A stretch of 64,000 nucleotides of DNA from Sialis fuliginosa (lineage: Eukaryota; Arthropoda; Insecta; Megaloptera; Sialidae). The DNA is taken from NCBI GenBank assembly GCA_961205875.1, contig OY540815.1, positions 3,348,001 through 3,412,000 of the forward strand, written 5' to 3'. This document shows, piece after piece, positions 22,231-34,629 of this stretch (within the stretch, counting starts at the first letter, position 1; every line of letters starts with the position of its first letter). Below the pieces are notes generated by a model. That model saw only the letters and a list, made by a program, of their open reading frames with translations. It did no database searches and had not been told where the DNA came from. A program made the position numbers and the translations under genes.

Positions 22231-22430
22231 GAAAGACAAAACCGAGATAAAAGGAAACAATATACACATGAAATTAATTGTATCTACTTAACTGTTTATA
22301 GCAGAATGCAAGTCACGTGTCAAGTTAGCCCTTGGCGTTAGTTATCGTGCAGCCAGCAGCCCTCGTATCACAGCCCTACCACAACTACGGGCGGCGTGCC
22401 AAATATAGCTCACAAACACAGACACACAAA

Positions 22431-22432
<2 letters not shown>

Positions 22433-22465
<33 letters not shown>
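22433..22465. repeat. (AC)n microsatellite
   Basis: About 16 AC units, preceded by 150 bp of moderately GC-richer sequence with CAGCAGCCC and GGGCGGCGTG stretches that I could not classify. Confidence 0.9.
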
Positions 22466-22468
<3 letters not shown>

Positions 22469-22871
22469 GCAGTGACACACATACAAACGCCCCAGTATTA
22501 ATGTAGGGTGGACGAGACTAAAGCTGACCGAGAAAAAAGTAACGATCTTTTATTTTATTAAGCTTTTGTGTTTTGCTATGTTTTAATTAGTTTTTCAACG
22601 TCAACAATAGCTATATAAGGAATAAAGAAAGATTACGTAAGTTTGAAACACGAAATATTGATGTATCATATCAATGTTTAATTATTCTGTCAGGCGTACC
22701 TTTTGAAATAACCCTTCATAAAATAAAATCAACTGCACAAAAATGATTTTAATAAAAACGCCACTGAGCTGTTGAAAAAGAAGTAAGTAATCCAGCCGAC
22801 AAGAAATGCATATTATTATCATTATCATCAATGTTTGATTATAAATAATTATGTATTATTACCATTCATAT
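22466..22871. other. No assignable feature
   Basis: AT-rich, no ends or motifs. Confidence 0.35.
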
Positions 22872-22872
22872 A

Positions 22873-23121
22873 CACTACTGATCAAAAAAAAGTGGACACC
22901 TTAAATTTAATAACAAGGATTGAATTTATTGCTTTCTAACAAAATGTCTCGTTAATATGAAGGGTAATTTAATCCATTCATGGAATTAGTATATCACAGG
23001 TATCAATATGTTGTATATTTCAGGAATATATTAAAAATTATTATTAATTTATTTATAAATTCCCATTTATTTCCTTTTTACGTTAATTTTTCAGCTGTCC
23101 ACTTTTTTTTGATCAGTAGTG
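22873..23121. mobile_element. Tc1/mariner MITE
   Basis: The ends CACTACTGATCAAAAAAAAG and CTTTTTTTTGATCAGTAGTG are near-perfect inverted repeats of about 26 bp that include GTGGACA, with TA on both sides (22,871-22,872 and 23,122-23,123). At 249 bp it is non-autonomous. The terminus is typical of Tc1/mariner relatives. Confidence 0.85.
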
Positions 23122-23199
23122 TATTTTCTTATATTTTCGAAAGACAAATAATTTTCTTCCTCAGAGGTACAATATACAGAATGTCCCGTAAACATACCG

Positions 23200-24055
23200 A
23201 CAAACTATCAGGAGTTGTTGAGGACATTAAAGCAATCACTTCTTGACCTTCCCTTAATCCATTCTGACTATTTCCGTCATGATGTCTGTGTGTCTGTCTG
23301 TCGGTTGTAAGCGCTGTTACTCAAATACGACAAATCGTAGAAGGATGAAATTTTATATTTAAGATTAATTTTTATCTGGGAAGAAAACGTCCTATTTTTA
23401 AAAACGATCTTTCAACCGGATACGGATGTTTACCTACGTCGATTTTTGAATTTTTCGAATTACTCTGAAACAGTGCGAAATAGAGAAAAACGGTCAAGTT
23501 AAAAATTGTAGGTAATATCATTATCTATAATTTATGTATATTCATTTTTTCGTAAAAACGAATTTTTGAAGAAAAAAAATTATTATAATTCAAATGGTTC
23601 ATAACAGAGGAGAAATATCTGCCATCAGTGTCATGGGACTTTCTTATACGTATTACAGAGATTGAACAGTGTGTGTGTTTACCATAGGTACCATGGGACT
23701 TTCTTATACGTAATACTGAGAGTGAACAGTTTAGGTGAATCTAAATAATTACATAAAAAAATTCTTTCTGGCCAAATTATAAATGTTGGAAAAAAATGTA
23801 TGGGGAATAAATTATAGATAATAACATACTTGACATTTTTTATCTAAAATATTTTTTTCTTATTTCAAAATTAATTCGAAAATCCAAAAATTTACAAGAG
23901 TAAACTTCCGTTTTCAGTTATTACGTTAAAAAAATCACTTGTTATTTAATGAAGAGAATAATATTACCTATATTATTCATTTTATTCAATCTTGTTAGTT
24001 TGTCAGAAATGTTTTAATAAAATAAGAATCACGTATACTATTCACTGTTAGGATT
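23200..24055 (+). repeat. R-E dispersed repeat, copy 1
   Basis: The same blocks occur inverted in the host sequence around 53,600-55,760: GTCTGTGTGTCTGTCTGTCG, CGACAAATCGTAGAAGGATG, CGGATACGGATGTTTACC and GGGACTTTCTTATACGTA. The interior is partly palindromic (TTATCTATAATTTAT versus ATAAATTATAGATAA). GGGACTTTCTTATACGTA-type units are duplicated at 23,635 and 23,695. Confidence 0.65.
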
Positions 24056-24059
24056 ACGT

Positions 24060-24400
24060 ATAAGAAAGTCCCGTAGTTCCCAAGGCAGATATTTTACTAC
24101 CATGTTCCAAAGGAAATTTAAGTATTGTTATACCATCGAAAAATTCGTGTCCGAAATAAGGGCAGATACTGATTGTACTACCTTCAAAACTTAAAGAAGA
24201 GTTAATTTCCGCATGACGGCTGTGCGTGTGCCTGTGTGTCTGGATGTAGAATTTTTTTTCGTTCATTATAACTATTGTAAAAATGCACCGGTTTGAATTA
24301 TTTTTGGAGAACGTGAGTATTCCAGATTTATTGATTTTGGTGCTAATTGGATAAGATTTTTTTTTAAATAATCGAAATTTTGTACCTATTATCGTCTAAA
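24060..24400 (-). repeat. R-Q repeat, minus copy
   Basis: Inverted partner of 21,940-22,230; see the shared blocks there. Confidence 0.6.
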
Positions 24401-24720
24401 AAGTGAACATTGCGAGTATTATCTCACCAATTTTGATAACACTAGGTACATTTGTAGTTAAATTGAACCTAAGGGACATTTATTTTTGTACGTGCCTAAA
24501 CAACTATTAAAGGGGTGAAAACCATCCTCTAAATTTTAATTTTAAATAATAATTAATTAATACGTCCCTAATTCATGTTGCCTAGGACAAATGCATCTAA
24601 ATTCAAATTATCAAATAAGTTATTCTATTCTACCTACGAATATGTATTATTTTTTTGACATTAGGATAAAAGAAATTAAAAAAACATGGAAGTCATGTTA
24701 TTCATACCGATATTTTTGTT
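24401..24720 (+). repeat. R-I fragment
   Basis: Blocks GTACGTGCCTAAACAACTAT, GGGGTGAAAACCATCCTC and TTCATGTTGCCTAGGACAA match 37,540-37,720 in inverted orientation. Confidence 0.5.
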
Positions 24721-25465
24721 AATAAACCTATGCCCGCAAACGAACCGTTGTCATCTCGCAAAATAAGTGTGTAAGTAAGTTACTGTGCCAGGTTGCATTT
24801 TTAGGAAATAAAATTTCAAGCAAAACTTACTTAATTTTTCATGTAGTACAGAAATCTGCAATAAAAATGTGGAATTCCCATTTAAAAAATGGAATTGACC
24901 TTCAAATGACTTTGAATCAGTCACCTAAAAAAAATTTAAAAACAGTACATCGATCTCCCCCACCTTACTATGAATTTTTCGTCTGAAATTTTTTACGATA
25001 TAAATTCGCCATAAAAAGTTAAAAGAAATGGACACTTAAAATGGATCAAATTCGACATAGAATTTCGGTTGTACATTGTACATACATAAGTGCAATTTCA
25101 ACATTCAGAAGTTTAGTGTGTTTTCTTGGGCATATGAAGTAATTAGATTATCTACAGATTTTCTAAAGGCCATTTGTGACGACACGTGTTATGACGTGTA
25201 TTACGATAGCTAGATACTGAAAACGTGTGATAATCGTTTGTTTCTTGTTTGCACAATTTTATTTGAAAATAATGGTGCTTAATATATGTGTTTATAACAC
25301 GCCTGTGTTTGTGTGTGGGTTGTTAGAGGGAGATTTTGCCGAGGCACATATTTTATCCCCTCATTTCGCTGCCCTACCGAATATGTCAATAGTTTTTCAC
25401 AAATATTATTTTTTTTTAGTTGAAAATTTAAAATAAGGTATTTCGGAGACAAAAATGAATATGTC
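24721..25465. other. No assignable feature
   Basis: AT-rich. A 69-codon plus-strand frame at 25,227 has no motif. Confidence 0.35.
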
Positions 25466-26465
25466 CATATAACGGGTCATATCTGGTGGAACAAACTTGA
25501 ACAGTTGATCGAAAAAAAATATTTCAATCAAAAAAGTATAATACATATTATTATGAACATGAGTGTCCGGAAATTCTTTGTTACGGAAAAGACCCCAAAA
25601 AATATTGGCTAAAATAAGTTTTTATTTAATATCTGGAGAACCCATTATGATACCGTAATGAAAATTGATACCCAATTAAGTATTAATACGTGTTATCGAT
25701 TTCCAGTATCAATGATTATTTAGACTAGGGATGCATGGGGCCAGTAGGCCCCTTAATTTTTAGCTAGTATTTGTTTGTTCTTAAATTTTTTCCTATATTT
25801 GGTACTTTTATATACTTATATAACACAAAATAGACAGAAATATACCTTGTTAATTTGTCATAAGATCAACCGTTTACGATAAATACGAAAGTCATGATAG
25901 AATTGCAGAATTTAACTTTATACGGATGTTTCAATTTACATAATATAAAATATTATTGTTTTAGGATTAAAAATAAGAAAAGAAGTTAATGTAAATATAC
26001 CTCCAAAAATGCATCCTTATCAACAAACAGCCATTTTTAATTTCGTTTTTTAATCAAATTAATTAAGTATACGTATTGCAGTTCTGCAACTGGCTATAAG
26101 TCTATGAGGACTTAATCGGAATATTTACATCAATTTGTTTTCTTATTTTTAATCCTAGAACAAGAATATAAATTTATTTGTGTATATTGAAGCATCAATA
26201 TTAACAATACTATATTTACTATCGTACGTTGATATTATGAAATTAACAAGGTATATTTATGTATATATTGTGGCATATAATCATATAATATTGCCAAACA
26301 TAGGAAAAAAATTAAGAATAAAAAAATACTAACTAAAAAATCATTGGACCCACTGGCTCCATACACCCCTGGTCTAAATAAAATATTGATACTAAATAAG
26401 GTATAAAATTGTATCACAAATAAACATAAATTTTTCGAAATCAAATCTATTTTTTTATTGAAAAA
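25466..26465. mobile_element. FB-1 foldback, copy 3
   Basis: The left arm begins near GGTCATATCTGGTGGAAC and contains TTTAGACTAGGGATGCATGG. The right arm contains CATACACCCCTGGTCTAAAT and ends near 26,465 without a clean terminus. The centre holds two inverted copies of a block around TAACAAGGTATATTT. It reads continuously through the site occupied at 18,492. Confidence 0.6.
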
Positions 26466-26929
26466 AAAAACACGGATAGTTCACAACTAAAGGGGTGCTA
26501 GGCCAATAATCTTGATATTAACTTCTAAATAGTATTAAAATTTTATAAACTGACAATTATCTGTAGCGTAGAAAATTTTGTAAAACCCATGTACATGGCA
26601 AAACTCTTGAAAAATGAAAATATAAAGAATTTAAAAAGTCATTAAATCGAGGATTCATTTCAATTAAACGAAAAAATGATTATTATGTTTAACAGTTGTA
26701 TTGAAAATTACAAAATTTGAAATAAACAAGAAATAAATAAAAAGCATTTTATTTTAAAACCTATTTAGAAAATACCTATTTTCCATTTTGCATTTTGAAA
26801 GGAATTTTTAAAAACCATTTTGCATTTGAAATAAAATGATTAAATATTTTGCATTTTTATTTCAAATGCATATTGACAACCATTTTGCACATCTCTGGGT
26901 ACGGGTAACTAATACGTAAGGCTCGACTC
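26466..26929. other. No assignable feature
   Basis: AT-rich. Short repeats of CATTTTGCATTT near 26,780-26,880 only. Confidence 0.35.
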
Positions 26930-27250
26930 GTACTTGAAGAATTGTAACGTCACACCGACTGATCTCACGGAACCACAGCTAGTCCCGGGTGTGAGGTACC
27001 ACTGGTAGTGTTTACCCTACACTAACACACACTCACGGGGCGCATGCGACGCGTAGGTATAGCAGCGCGTCTCGATGCATACCTAGAGCTTAGAGTGTAG
27101 CAGCAGTTGCCGTCGCGGACTCTCGGCGACGACGCTTGTGACTGCGCGCAGACGTCCTGTGCTATTATATACACACACACCGTCGTGTATCAGCCCGTAA
27201 TATGTGTCGCGCGAGTTAGGGTTCAACTCTATCGCATTCAAGTAATGTAT
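26930..27250 (+). promoter_or_regulatory. CpG- and GC-richer island, possible promoter or 5' exon
   Basis: In otherwise AT-rich DNA this ~300-bp strip has many CpG dinucleotides (for example GCATGCGACGCGTAGG and GCCGTCGCGGACTCTCGG). A TATA-like box ATTATATA at 27,164-27,171 is followed about 25 bp later by TCAGCC at 27,190, close to the arthropod initiator TCAGT. CAAGTAATG at 27,239 could be a splice donor after a 5' UTR. No coding frame is credible. It could instead be a GC-rich repeat, since no second copy is available in the window to test this. Confidence 0.35.
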
Positions 27251-28031
27251 TGTTGAAACAGTCTGCAAAAAAAGTTTGCTAATTTTAAATAATGTGTTAT
27301 TGATGTGAAATATATATATGGTGTTTTATGGAAATAAATTAATAAATGTTGAAGTAATAATAGTCGATAAAAAAAGTTTCAAACTTAATAAGATTGATGT
27401 TATTGTTATAAAAGTTGGGACAGTTTCTGTAAAAAAATTAGGTAACTATAATAAAATTATGTGTTGAATTTTATAAGATGAAAATAAAATTCAAATATAT
27501 GAAAAAATATAAAAAGCAAATATGTGTTGATAAATATTGTGTGAAATGTTTTATATCAAAATATTAAATTTAATATGTAATATGTAAAAACAAATACTAA
27601 AATTACATGCACAAAAATACGGGTATTTAAAAAAATATAAATATAAATTACTATTTTATAAAAAAAATAATATCGTCTATAATTACATAAAAATAGATAT
27701 ATTATGTTTTTAAAAGTTAAAAATAACATAAAAGAACAGTAGTGAAAATATAAAAAAATAAAATGATATATTTATAAGTTGTCGTCAGATTTATAGTTAT
27801 ATAATAAATAGTCAAAATGTAAATATGTATCTACCTATATGTAAAGTGTAATAAAATATGTGACAAGTTACATTTCAAAAATATTGTTTAATGCCGCAGA
27901 AAACGAATTGTGGAGGTAATGTACATTCTATAATTTATATTTGTATAAATGTTAACAAACATGTTAAAATGTTTGTTTTTGTGTTATAGGTATAAAAATA
28001 ATGTCTTAATAAAGATTATTTATGTTTAACA
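27251..28031. other. No assignable feature, extremely AT-rich
   Basis: If the island is a promoter this would be intron or 5' UTR, but nothing here demonstrates it. Confidence 0.35.
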
Positions 28032-28672
28032 TACAGGATGTTTCATAATTGAATGTCAATATTAAACGGGGTTAATTAGTGCATGATTTTAAGACAAAAA
28101 GTTTCTATAAAAAATGGTCCGTTCGCTTTATTTTTGATATACAGAATAATCAGGATTAAAAAAATGTTTTTTTTAATAACTCCGAAACCAGATTAGATAT
28201 TTTCATAAAACTTGGTGGGTGTAAACAAGATTTAGAGACCCATCTTTTGTAGAAAAACAGATTTTTCAGTTTCATCCATTAGCGTCACAAATGTCACAAT
28301 TGTCACCTTGATTATTTAAAAAAAAATTTACACCACTGTTTTTTTTTTTTTTAAATAAACATTATTTTATTAATGGTGCTTTATTTTGTGATAAAAAAGA
28401 TCTCTTGACTTTTTTCGTATATCAAACTGTTTTTCAGTAAAAAATAAAGAACAACAATTATCTGTGAGAATAAAATATTTTTACACTTAAAGTACCCCTT
28501 ACACTTTTAGATAACTAATACCCCTTTTTTCAAAATTAATAACAAAAATCTCGATCCCCTGTATATCGAAAAAAACCAAAAACAGACCAATGTTTATATG
28601 AACGTTTTGTCTTAAAATCATGCACAGATTAATCCATTTCAATATTAATATTTAATTATGCAACGTCCTGTA
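28032..28672. mobile_element. FB-2 foldback
   Basis: The ends TACAGGATGTTTCATAATT and (minus strand) TACAGGACGTTGCATAATT are inverted. The arms continue through GCATGATTTTAAGACAAAA and GATATACAG. It is non-coding, 641 bp, and its end resembles FB-1 (TACAGG). Confidence 0.7.
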
Positions 28673-29003
28673 TACATACGTTTATATCGAATTATAATTT
28701 TACCTTTAAATAACTTTTTAAATATAATAAATTTAAAATTATTAACACTGATATTAGGTACGCTCGAAAAATATTTACACTTGCATACATAAATCAATTT
28801 TTTATACAACTAACTCATACTGGTGTATTGAACCCGGTGTTACCCGGGGATATAAATTAAATCAGTAATCAACCTATTGAACATTGTTTTCACTTATCGC
28901 AGCGAACGTGAAGATACCTCTCCGACGGTATTTAAATTTGCACAAAATATCCACAAATGTACACAAAATATCTACAAATTACAACACCTTCCTCGCAAAA
29001 CAC
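28673..29003. other. No assignable feature
   Basis: AT-rich, no motif beyond a short AACCCGGTGTTACCCGGGG strip at 28,830. Confidence 0.3.
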
Positions 29004-29421
29004 ATCAGTGCAGCATTTCTCAACCTTTTAGTATTCGCGACCCAACTTTCAATCACAATTCTCTTCCCCCCCCCCTCAAGCAATAATTTTATTAAACCTT
29101 CTTTCAAAAAACTTTTCTCTGCAAGATAGGCCCAAGGGAGTCACTAATAATTATTAATCTTATTTTTAATTTAATATTGATAACTTAATTATAAAATACA
29201 TTATGCAGTACTGATACAATCCTATTTATACGTTTGTATTATATCAGTATAAATGTAAACGTGTATTTTATTTTTTATTATGTCAGAATGTATTTTATTG
29301 CTTTTCTTTCAGTAAATTAAATAATTTGTTTAATAGTATTTCTTCTTGATATGCTCGCGCCCCCCATTTAGTTTTATCACACCCTCTGTCCACAGGTTGA
29401 TAATCACTCCATTAGTGAAAA
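29004..29421. mobile_element. hAT-like MITE
   Basis: The left end is CAGTGCAGCATTTCTCAACC and the right end (minus strand) is CACTAATGGAGTGATTATCA then ACCTG. The CTCAACCT-type terminus is common in hAT elements. C-rich patches lie near both ends (29,068-29,077 and 29,358-29,364). I cannot define a clear target duplication. Confidence 0.4.
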
Positions 29422-29548
29422 CCGGAATAAAATCCGTTAAATATTTAGTGTGAAAATCGTGCACAGACGAAGAGACAGACGCGGCGAGAGATTTTGTTTT
29501 ATGCTATGTATAGATTTATGTATTTTTGCACTTCAGGCCTTAAAATGT

Positions 29549-30740
29549 CTAACAAGGGAACCTTTTCAAAGGATATTTACATTTCAAGACCCCTAACAAA
29601 CAGTAGAAAGATTTTTTTTATCGCAAGTTAGTCTAGAAAATGGCCGATTAAAAATTTTCATTTAGTACTTTTGTTTCTTGCATTAGTCCGATGAAATAAG
29701 GTACTGGCACCAGTCTTGGATATGACCCCAGTAATGGCTATTTTTAAATTAAATGTACTGAATTAGAAATATTTGTTGATATACATATTTGTTCATACAT
29801 TTACTGTCTTATAGCGTAATTTGATGACAATCGGCCAATAGGTGTCAAAATGGTGGACATTTAAACTAATTATTAGGATAATATATTTATTAATTATTAT
29901 ATTACTATAGCAACTGCCTTACATTGTTTCAAATTTAACGATTCTTTCTTTTATATCTTTTGTGTCGTAGTACTTATCATTTTGTATTTATTAGCAAGTG
30001 TCAATCACCGCGTGCTCATTACTGGTTTTACTTTTACCATTACTGGAGAAAAAACATAAATAAAATAAAAGGCTATAATTTAAAAAACAAACTATATTTG
30101 CGGACTTTTGTAATTAAATTGATTAAATATAAAGAGTTACTGAAGAGTTATTGAATTCACATAAAGTAATTATTCTTCGGGCTAACCGACTAATGCAAGA
30201 AATAAACATACCAAATGACAATTTTTAACCGGTCATTTTCTAGACTAACTTGCGATAAAAAAACACTTACTGTTTTTTAGGGGTCTTAAAATGTAAATAT
30301 CTAACACTTTTCTTATCGCTAACGTAATAAAAAAATTAAGTATATATTTTTCGAAATGTGATAATGTAGCGATGAAAGGGTTACATATTTTTGGTGAAAT
30401 ATATATTATATATTTGAACTATTCAACAATACAATTAAATGTAAATAAAAAAATCTTAAAAAATAATGGGGTGGGAGGGGGTGAACGGTTTCATGTTTTC
30501 GAATTTCGGTTATTGCCATTCGAAAGAGTATAAAAAATCATAAAAATTTTGTATTATAGATTTTTTTAAATCTTCATTAGTTTCAGATTTATTTGAAATA
30601 TACGATTATTTTGCACATTTTCATAGGGGTATACTCCCTTAAACCGTTTTATTGCAGCTAAAAAAATTTCCTTACTACCCTTGATCAACAAAATTTAATT
30701 TCGATTCGATTTTATCACTTGATGAAAAGGTTCCCTTAGT
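29549..30740. mobile_element. Inverted-repeat element with nested R-H
   Basis: Outer ends TAACAAGGGAACCTTTTC and GAAAAGGTTCCCTTA are inverted. Inner arms also pair (CGCAAGTTAGTCTAGAAAAT at 29,622 with ATTTTCTAGACTAACTTGCG at 30,235). The pairing is interrupted at 29,696 by R-H. It is non-coding. Confidence 0.6.
29696..30175 (+). mobile_element. R-H element nested in the 29.5-kb inverted repeat
   Basis: It starts ATAAGGTACTGGCACCAG between the two inner arms of the host. Its interior (GTGTCAAAATGGTGGACAT, ACTACTGG-type blocks) matches 3,132 and the inverse of 36,106. The right end is not sharp. Confidence 0.5.
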
Positions 30741-31289
30741 ACGGTTGTGCTTCTAGACTAAATAAGTTTTATTTGTGTTTTTGTACTTACAATTAGAGCA
30801 TTATTAAAAGAGAACAAATAAAACGTGCACTATTTTAAATGTAATGAGAAATAGTGAAGAGCACTAAATAAACTAACACTTAATAAAATACCTATTATAG
30901 CATTTGTAAACAATATTGAATATTATTTTTTGTGTTTTAGCAATAGTTAATATAACATAAACTAGCGTTAAGAAAATACGTTTTTAAGTACTTCTTTTAC
31001 TACCTACTAACCATTTCATATCTCAGAAAGTTTCTATCTAATCTCAATGAAATAAAAACCAAAGTTAATATAATAATATTAGTACCACTAATACTCATAA
31101 ACATTAAAGAGTACTGCACTGTGTTTATTTATTTGTTTAACTTTTGATGTATGTGACGTTTTGTATACCATTATTGATCAATATGCAAATGAATTATTAT
31201 TGTTAAAATAATCCTGATCGCTGGGGTAAATGTTTAATGTAACGTATCTGTTTGGTTAAAATATGTACTTAGAAACTCTAAAAGAAAAT
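30741..31289. other. No assignable feature
   Basis: AT-rich, no motif. Confidence 0.35.
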
Positions 31290-32050
31290 CGGTCAACGCA
31301 TACACGGGTGTATGCCACAAAGTACGAAGTACGTACGTACTACTTGGACTGTTTAGAGCCACTTACAGGTACAGTCACATGCATTAATGGTCTTGCAGTT
31401 TGTATTAATTTTCGTTTATCACAAACTTAGTAGGCTCCTCCCATTTGTGCAATTATAATATTTAAATCATTTCTCCATGTATCAAACAAGGAGAGATATT
31501 TTGAAATTCATTTGCTAGATAAAGAACTACTCTTCGTTTATAATAGGTACTCATATATATTTGTGCAATTAAATTATTATGTAATCTATTGAAAATTGTA
31601 TACGTAAATTTTGTGGCAATAAATATTTGATATTCCGAATTTTAGTATTTAAATATATTAAATTTGATAGAAAAAGATAACCGATGATGTTTGTCTTTAA
31701 ATTTGGAATCTGTTGTAAGCGATTCTAGCCTTTAGGGTGCCAGACGAGTTCTGCAGGCGACTGTACATTTTTGAGTTAGAAAAATAAATAAAAAATAGGG
31801 GCATATTCTACATTGAGATCTACATTTTGACATCCCACATGCGTAGATATGAAAATAAAATAAAAAATGGGGCCAAATTCTACTAATTGAAATCTAAATT
31901 TGCTTTAGAGCCCTCTGCAGGCACCATTTTTGAGTTTAAGAGATAAAAAAGAGGGTAAATTTCAACTTGTTTGGTTATACGTTTTGACATGCCTTAGTAT
32001 AAAAAAATAATTTTTTGCCAAGCTCTTTAGCGTGCCCCATTCCTGAAAAA
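31290..32050 (+). repeat. R-D dispersed repeat
   Basis: It begins with CATACACGGGTGTATGCCA and ACTACTTGGACTGTTTAGAG. The R-D text breaks off at about 31,373 and resumes at about 31,755 with TACATTTTTGAGTTAG, GAGATCTACATTTTGACATC and TTTTGACATGCCTTAGTAT. The intervening 380 bp is unassigned and may be an insertion. Confidence 0.6.
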
Positions 32051-33012
32051 CTATTTTTTAATTTTTTAACATCTTTGTCTAGATTACATGTTCAATAAAA
32101 ATTTCAATTTATTTAGTTTACGAGATATTTTGTTTTGACTGAAAAGTACGAACGGACATCAAAGTGAGATTAATAGGGTTTCTTCGAAACTCAAAAAAGT
32201 GTATCTGTTAAGATATTTCAATGAAAGGTCAATCCATTTCAGAAAAAAATAAAACTCTTAATGCTATGTAGTAAAAATTATAGCATTTTTTCATTTTCCC
32301 CAAATCATCCTATTTTAAATAACTTTGACGATTTTTTTAACTAGTTACAGCCCTTAAAGTAAAGTACCTTCATCAAATTACCGATATACGATGAACAAGT
32401 GGGCTTATTTACTAGGTCAATATTAATATAACAATTTCTTTCAGTCCATAAAATCGAAGAATTATTCAATTTAATATCAAAAAATTACTTTCTTTATTTT
32501 TTATCAATAATAGTATTAAAACAATGTTTGAATTTTAAAGATTTCAACAAATGTAATAACTGCTATTAAAATTGTTTTTGTAAAATTAAATATATTTATT
32601 AGCTAGAAGACGAGGCCCTTTGTTATACAGAAATATAAATTATAGAAAACATGGCATTCTATTTCTCGAATACTTTTTTAATTAAACTATTTCTATATTC
32701 ATAATTAATTTTTCCAGGTAAAAACTTTTTATTTTAATTTAATTATAAGAATGATAAATGCTGAATTTCGTCTCAATATGTTAATGTGTTATTATTAATA
32801 ATGTCCTATTTTTACATTTTATATTGTACCGATGTCACCCTTTAATATATTAAATTTTCGTCTAGTAAAATCATGAATAAGAAATCTAATATGATTTCAC
32901 CTTCGGTAAATTATTTAAACGTGTGATAATTAATTTTTAAATAATGGATATGATGTTTATTTGCTTCAAATAGTGACGTTAAAAATATCATAATTAATTT
33001 CTATATTTTACA
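32051..33012. other. No assignable feature
   Basis: AT-rich, with no repeat ends or coding motif that I can support. Confidence 0.35.
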
Positions 33013-33152
33013 AAGTGTAGATAACAAAATTCTATACTTGTTTTGTTTGAAAAAAAAAATTTTTTTTGTTTGAAATTATTTTGTTTGTTTATTAACAAAC
33101 AAAAAAAATATTTTTTTAACAAAAAATATATAGAATTTTGTTATCTACACAT
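33013..33152. repeat. Short inverted repeat with A/T core
   Basis: GTGTAGATAACAAAATTCTA at the left is mirrored by TAGAATTTTGTTATCTACAC at the right. The core is runs of A and T. It may be a small MITE. Confidence 0.6.
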
Positions 33153-33795
33153 TTGTCATTACACATTTTGAAGGTTGCATTATGGTTTTTGAAATATAAC
33201 GAAAAAATGTTTTTTTGCAATGTTTCGCGGGATATAACTGGCAAACTATGAGTTTTCAGAAATGATAGATGTAAGAAAAAATATTGAAAATTGATAGTTC
33301 TAAGAGATTGCCTTTTAAGTTTTATCAATATAATCGCTTTTTTACGAAATAAATGCAAAAAATCGTTTTTTGTTAACTTCCTTGCATTATATCTCGTTAC
33401 CAATTGATGGTAGACAGTTAGATCTGTTAACAAATTTGTAGATTCAAGTATGTTGAACAAAAAAGGTGGTAATAAATTTTATCGTAGGATGAACGATTTA
33501 CGAAATAATTACGTTTAAAGTTTTCGCGCTTATAGCGGACAACGCTCAAGGTCATAGACCGCGCCAACTTAATGTAATACTCAGAACACATCTTCCAACA
33601 ATTTAAAATAAAAAAAATGACTCTGTAGAACAATGCAGAACAAATAAACAATTTGATTGGGCTACATGGATACACAAATATTGCCCCGTGTAACCACACT
33701 CGGCAATGATATTTTTGACAATTTTGTTAAATTCAAAATATAGTATTTACAACTGTCCTGTGTAACCACGGTATTTATTATTGACTGACTTGAAT
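33153..33795. other. No assignable feature
   Basis: It contains a 114-codon minus-strand open frame (33,116-33,460) that overlaps the inverted repeat and has no recognisable domain. A CpG-containing patch lies near 33,530. Confidence 0.3.
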
Positions 33796-34555
33796 TGCTT
33801 CTTCGCAATATCGAATATACGAGAAGCTTTGTGATCGTTTCAGATTGAGACAAAAAAAATGTTCTCCGTTTTAAAAATTTTAAATTGATCTTTCCGTTTC
33901 AAGACAAACACTTTTCGTTCCGTGTCTGTCTGTCTGTCCGTCCGTCCGTCTGTCCCCTGAATCCTTGTCACATGCATAACTCATGAACCACAGAACCGAT
34001 ATTGTTGAAACTTGGTCGAATGGTTGGGTATGACTTGTTGACGGTCCCATTTCAAAATCATCAAAATCGTATGTAAGCTGGAGCGGTGACATCCCAAAAT
34101 ATTTATTTTTTCAAGATATCTATAATATGGGTCTACAACGTTTGTTGTAAAATATTCCCTTACAAAGATATATCTCAATTTATTTTAAAAATCCGTGTAT
34201 TATTTTTCTAAATTGATATTTGCTTGGATATATTAAATGTCATTTTGACGTTTTAAATGAAATTTTGGCATTTTAAATATCATTTTGACGTTTTAAATGT
34301 CATTTTGACGTTTGCATAAAAGATTTAGATTGAAATTGTTAAAACATTAAAAATATACGAAAAAATAATCAGGTGCGTTTAAGAAAAATTTCGAACTAAT
34401 ATTTTTTAGTAAAATTGTATAAAAATTAAGGGTTAACCAATTCCAGGCAATTTATCTAAACACTATCGGTTTTTATTTAAATTGTTCAATAATTAACTAC
34501 CTTTGTTGAATTTAGCATGAGGAAGCACTGTGCATTTACTTGGCAGATGTTTTTT
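33796..34555 (+). mobile_element. R-B repeat, full-length reference copy
   Basis: It starts TGCTTCTTCGCAATATCGAA. It then has a CTGTCTGTCTGTCCGTCCGT-type tetranucleotide tract at 33,925-33,955, the CATAACTCATGAACCACAG block, three TAAATGTCATTTTGACG-type units at about 34,227-34,312, and the end GCATGAGGAAGCACTG then TTTACTTGGCAGATG. The outermost TGCTTCNTCG and CGAGGAAGCA are inverted. About 760 bp, non-coding; overlapping open frames are shadows of the repeat. Confidence 0.7.
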
Positions 34556-34629
34556 TTAAGTTGCTTATTGCCTGACCAGAACGAGCAATATTTTTATTGG
34601 CGATTGAATTTGTTATTATTATGCGTTTA

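Noticed and set aside
22024..22341. 105-codon plus-strand open frame as a gene
   Set aside because: Most of it translates the R-Q repeat, including its ACACAC tract, and the inverted copy at 24.1-24.3 kb does not conserve the frame.
27083..27268. 61-codon minus-strand frame in the CpG island
   Set aside because: It starts in AT-rich flank, runs opposite to the promoter-like motifs and has no domain.
33116..33460. 114-codon minus-strand open frame as a gene
   Set aside because: It begins in an A/T inverted repeat, has no recognisable motif, and lies in AT-rich DNA where frames of this length occur by chance.
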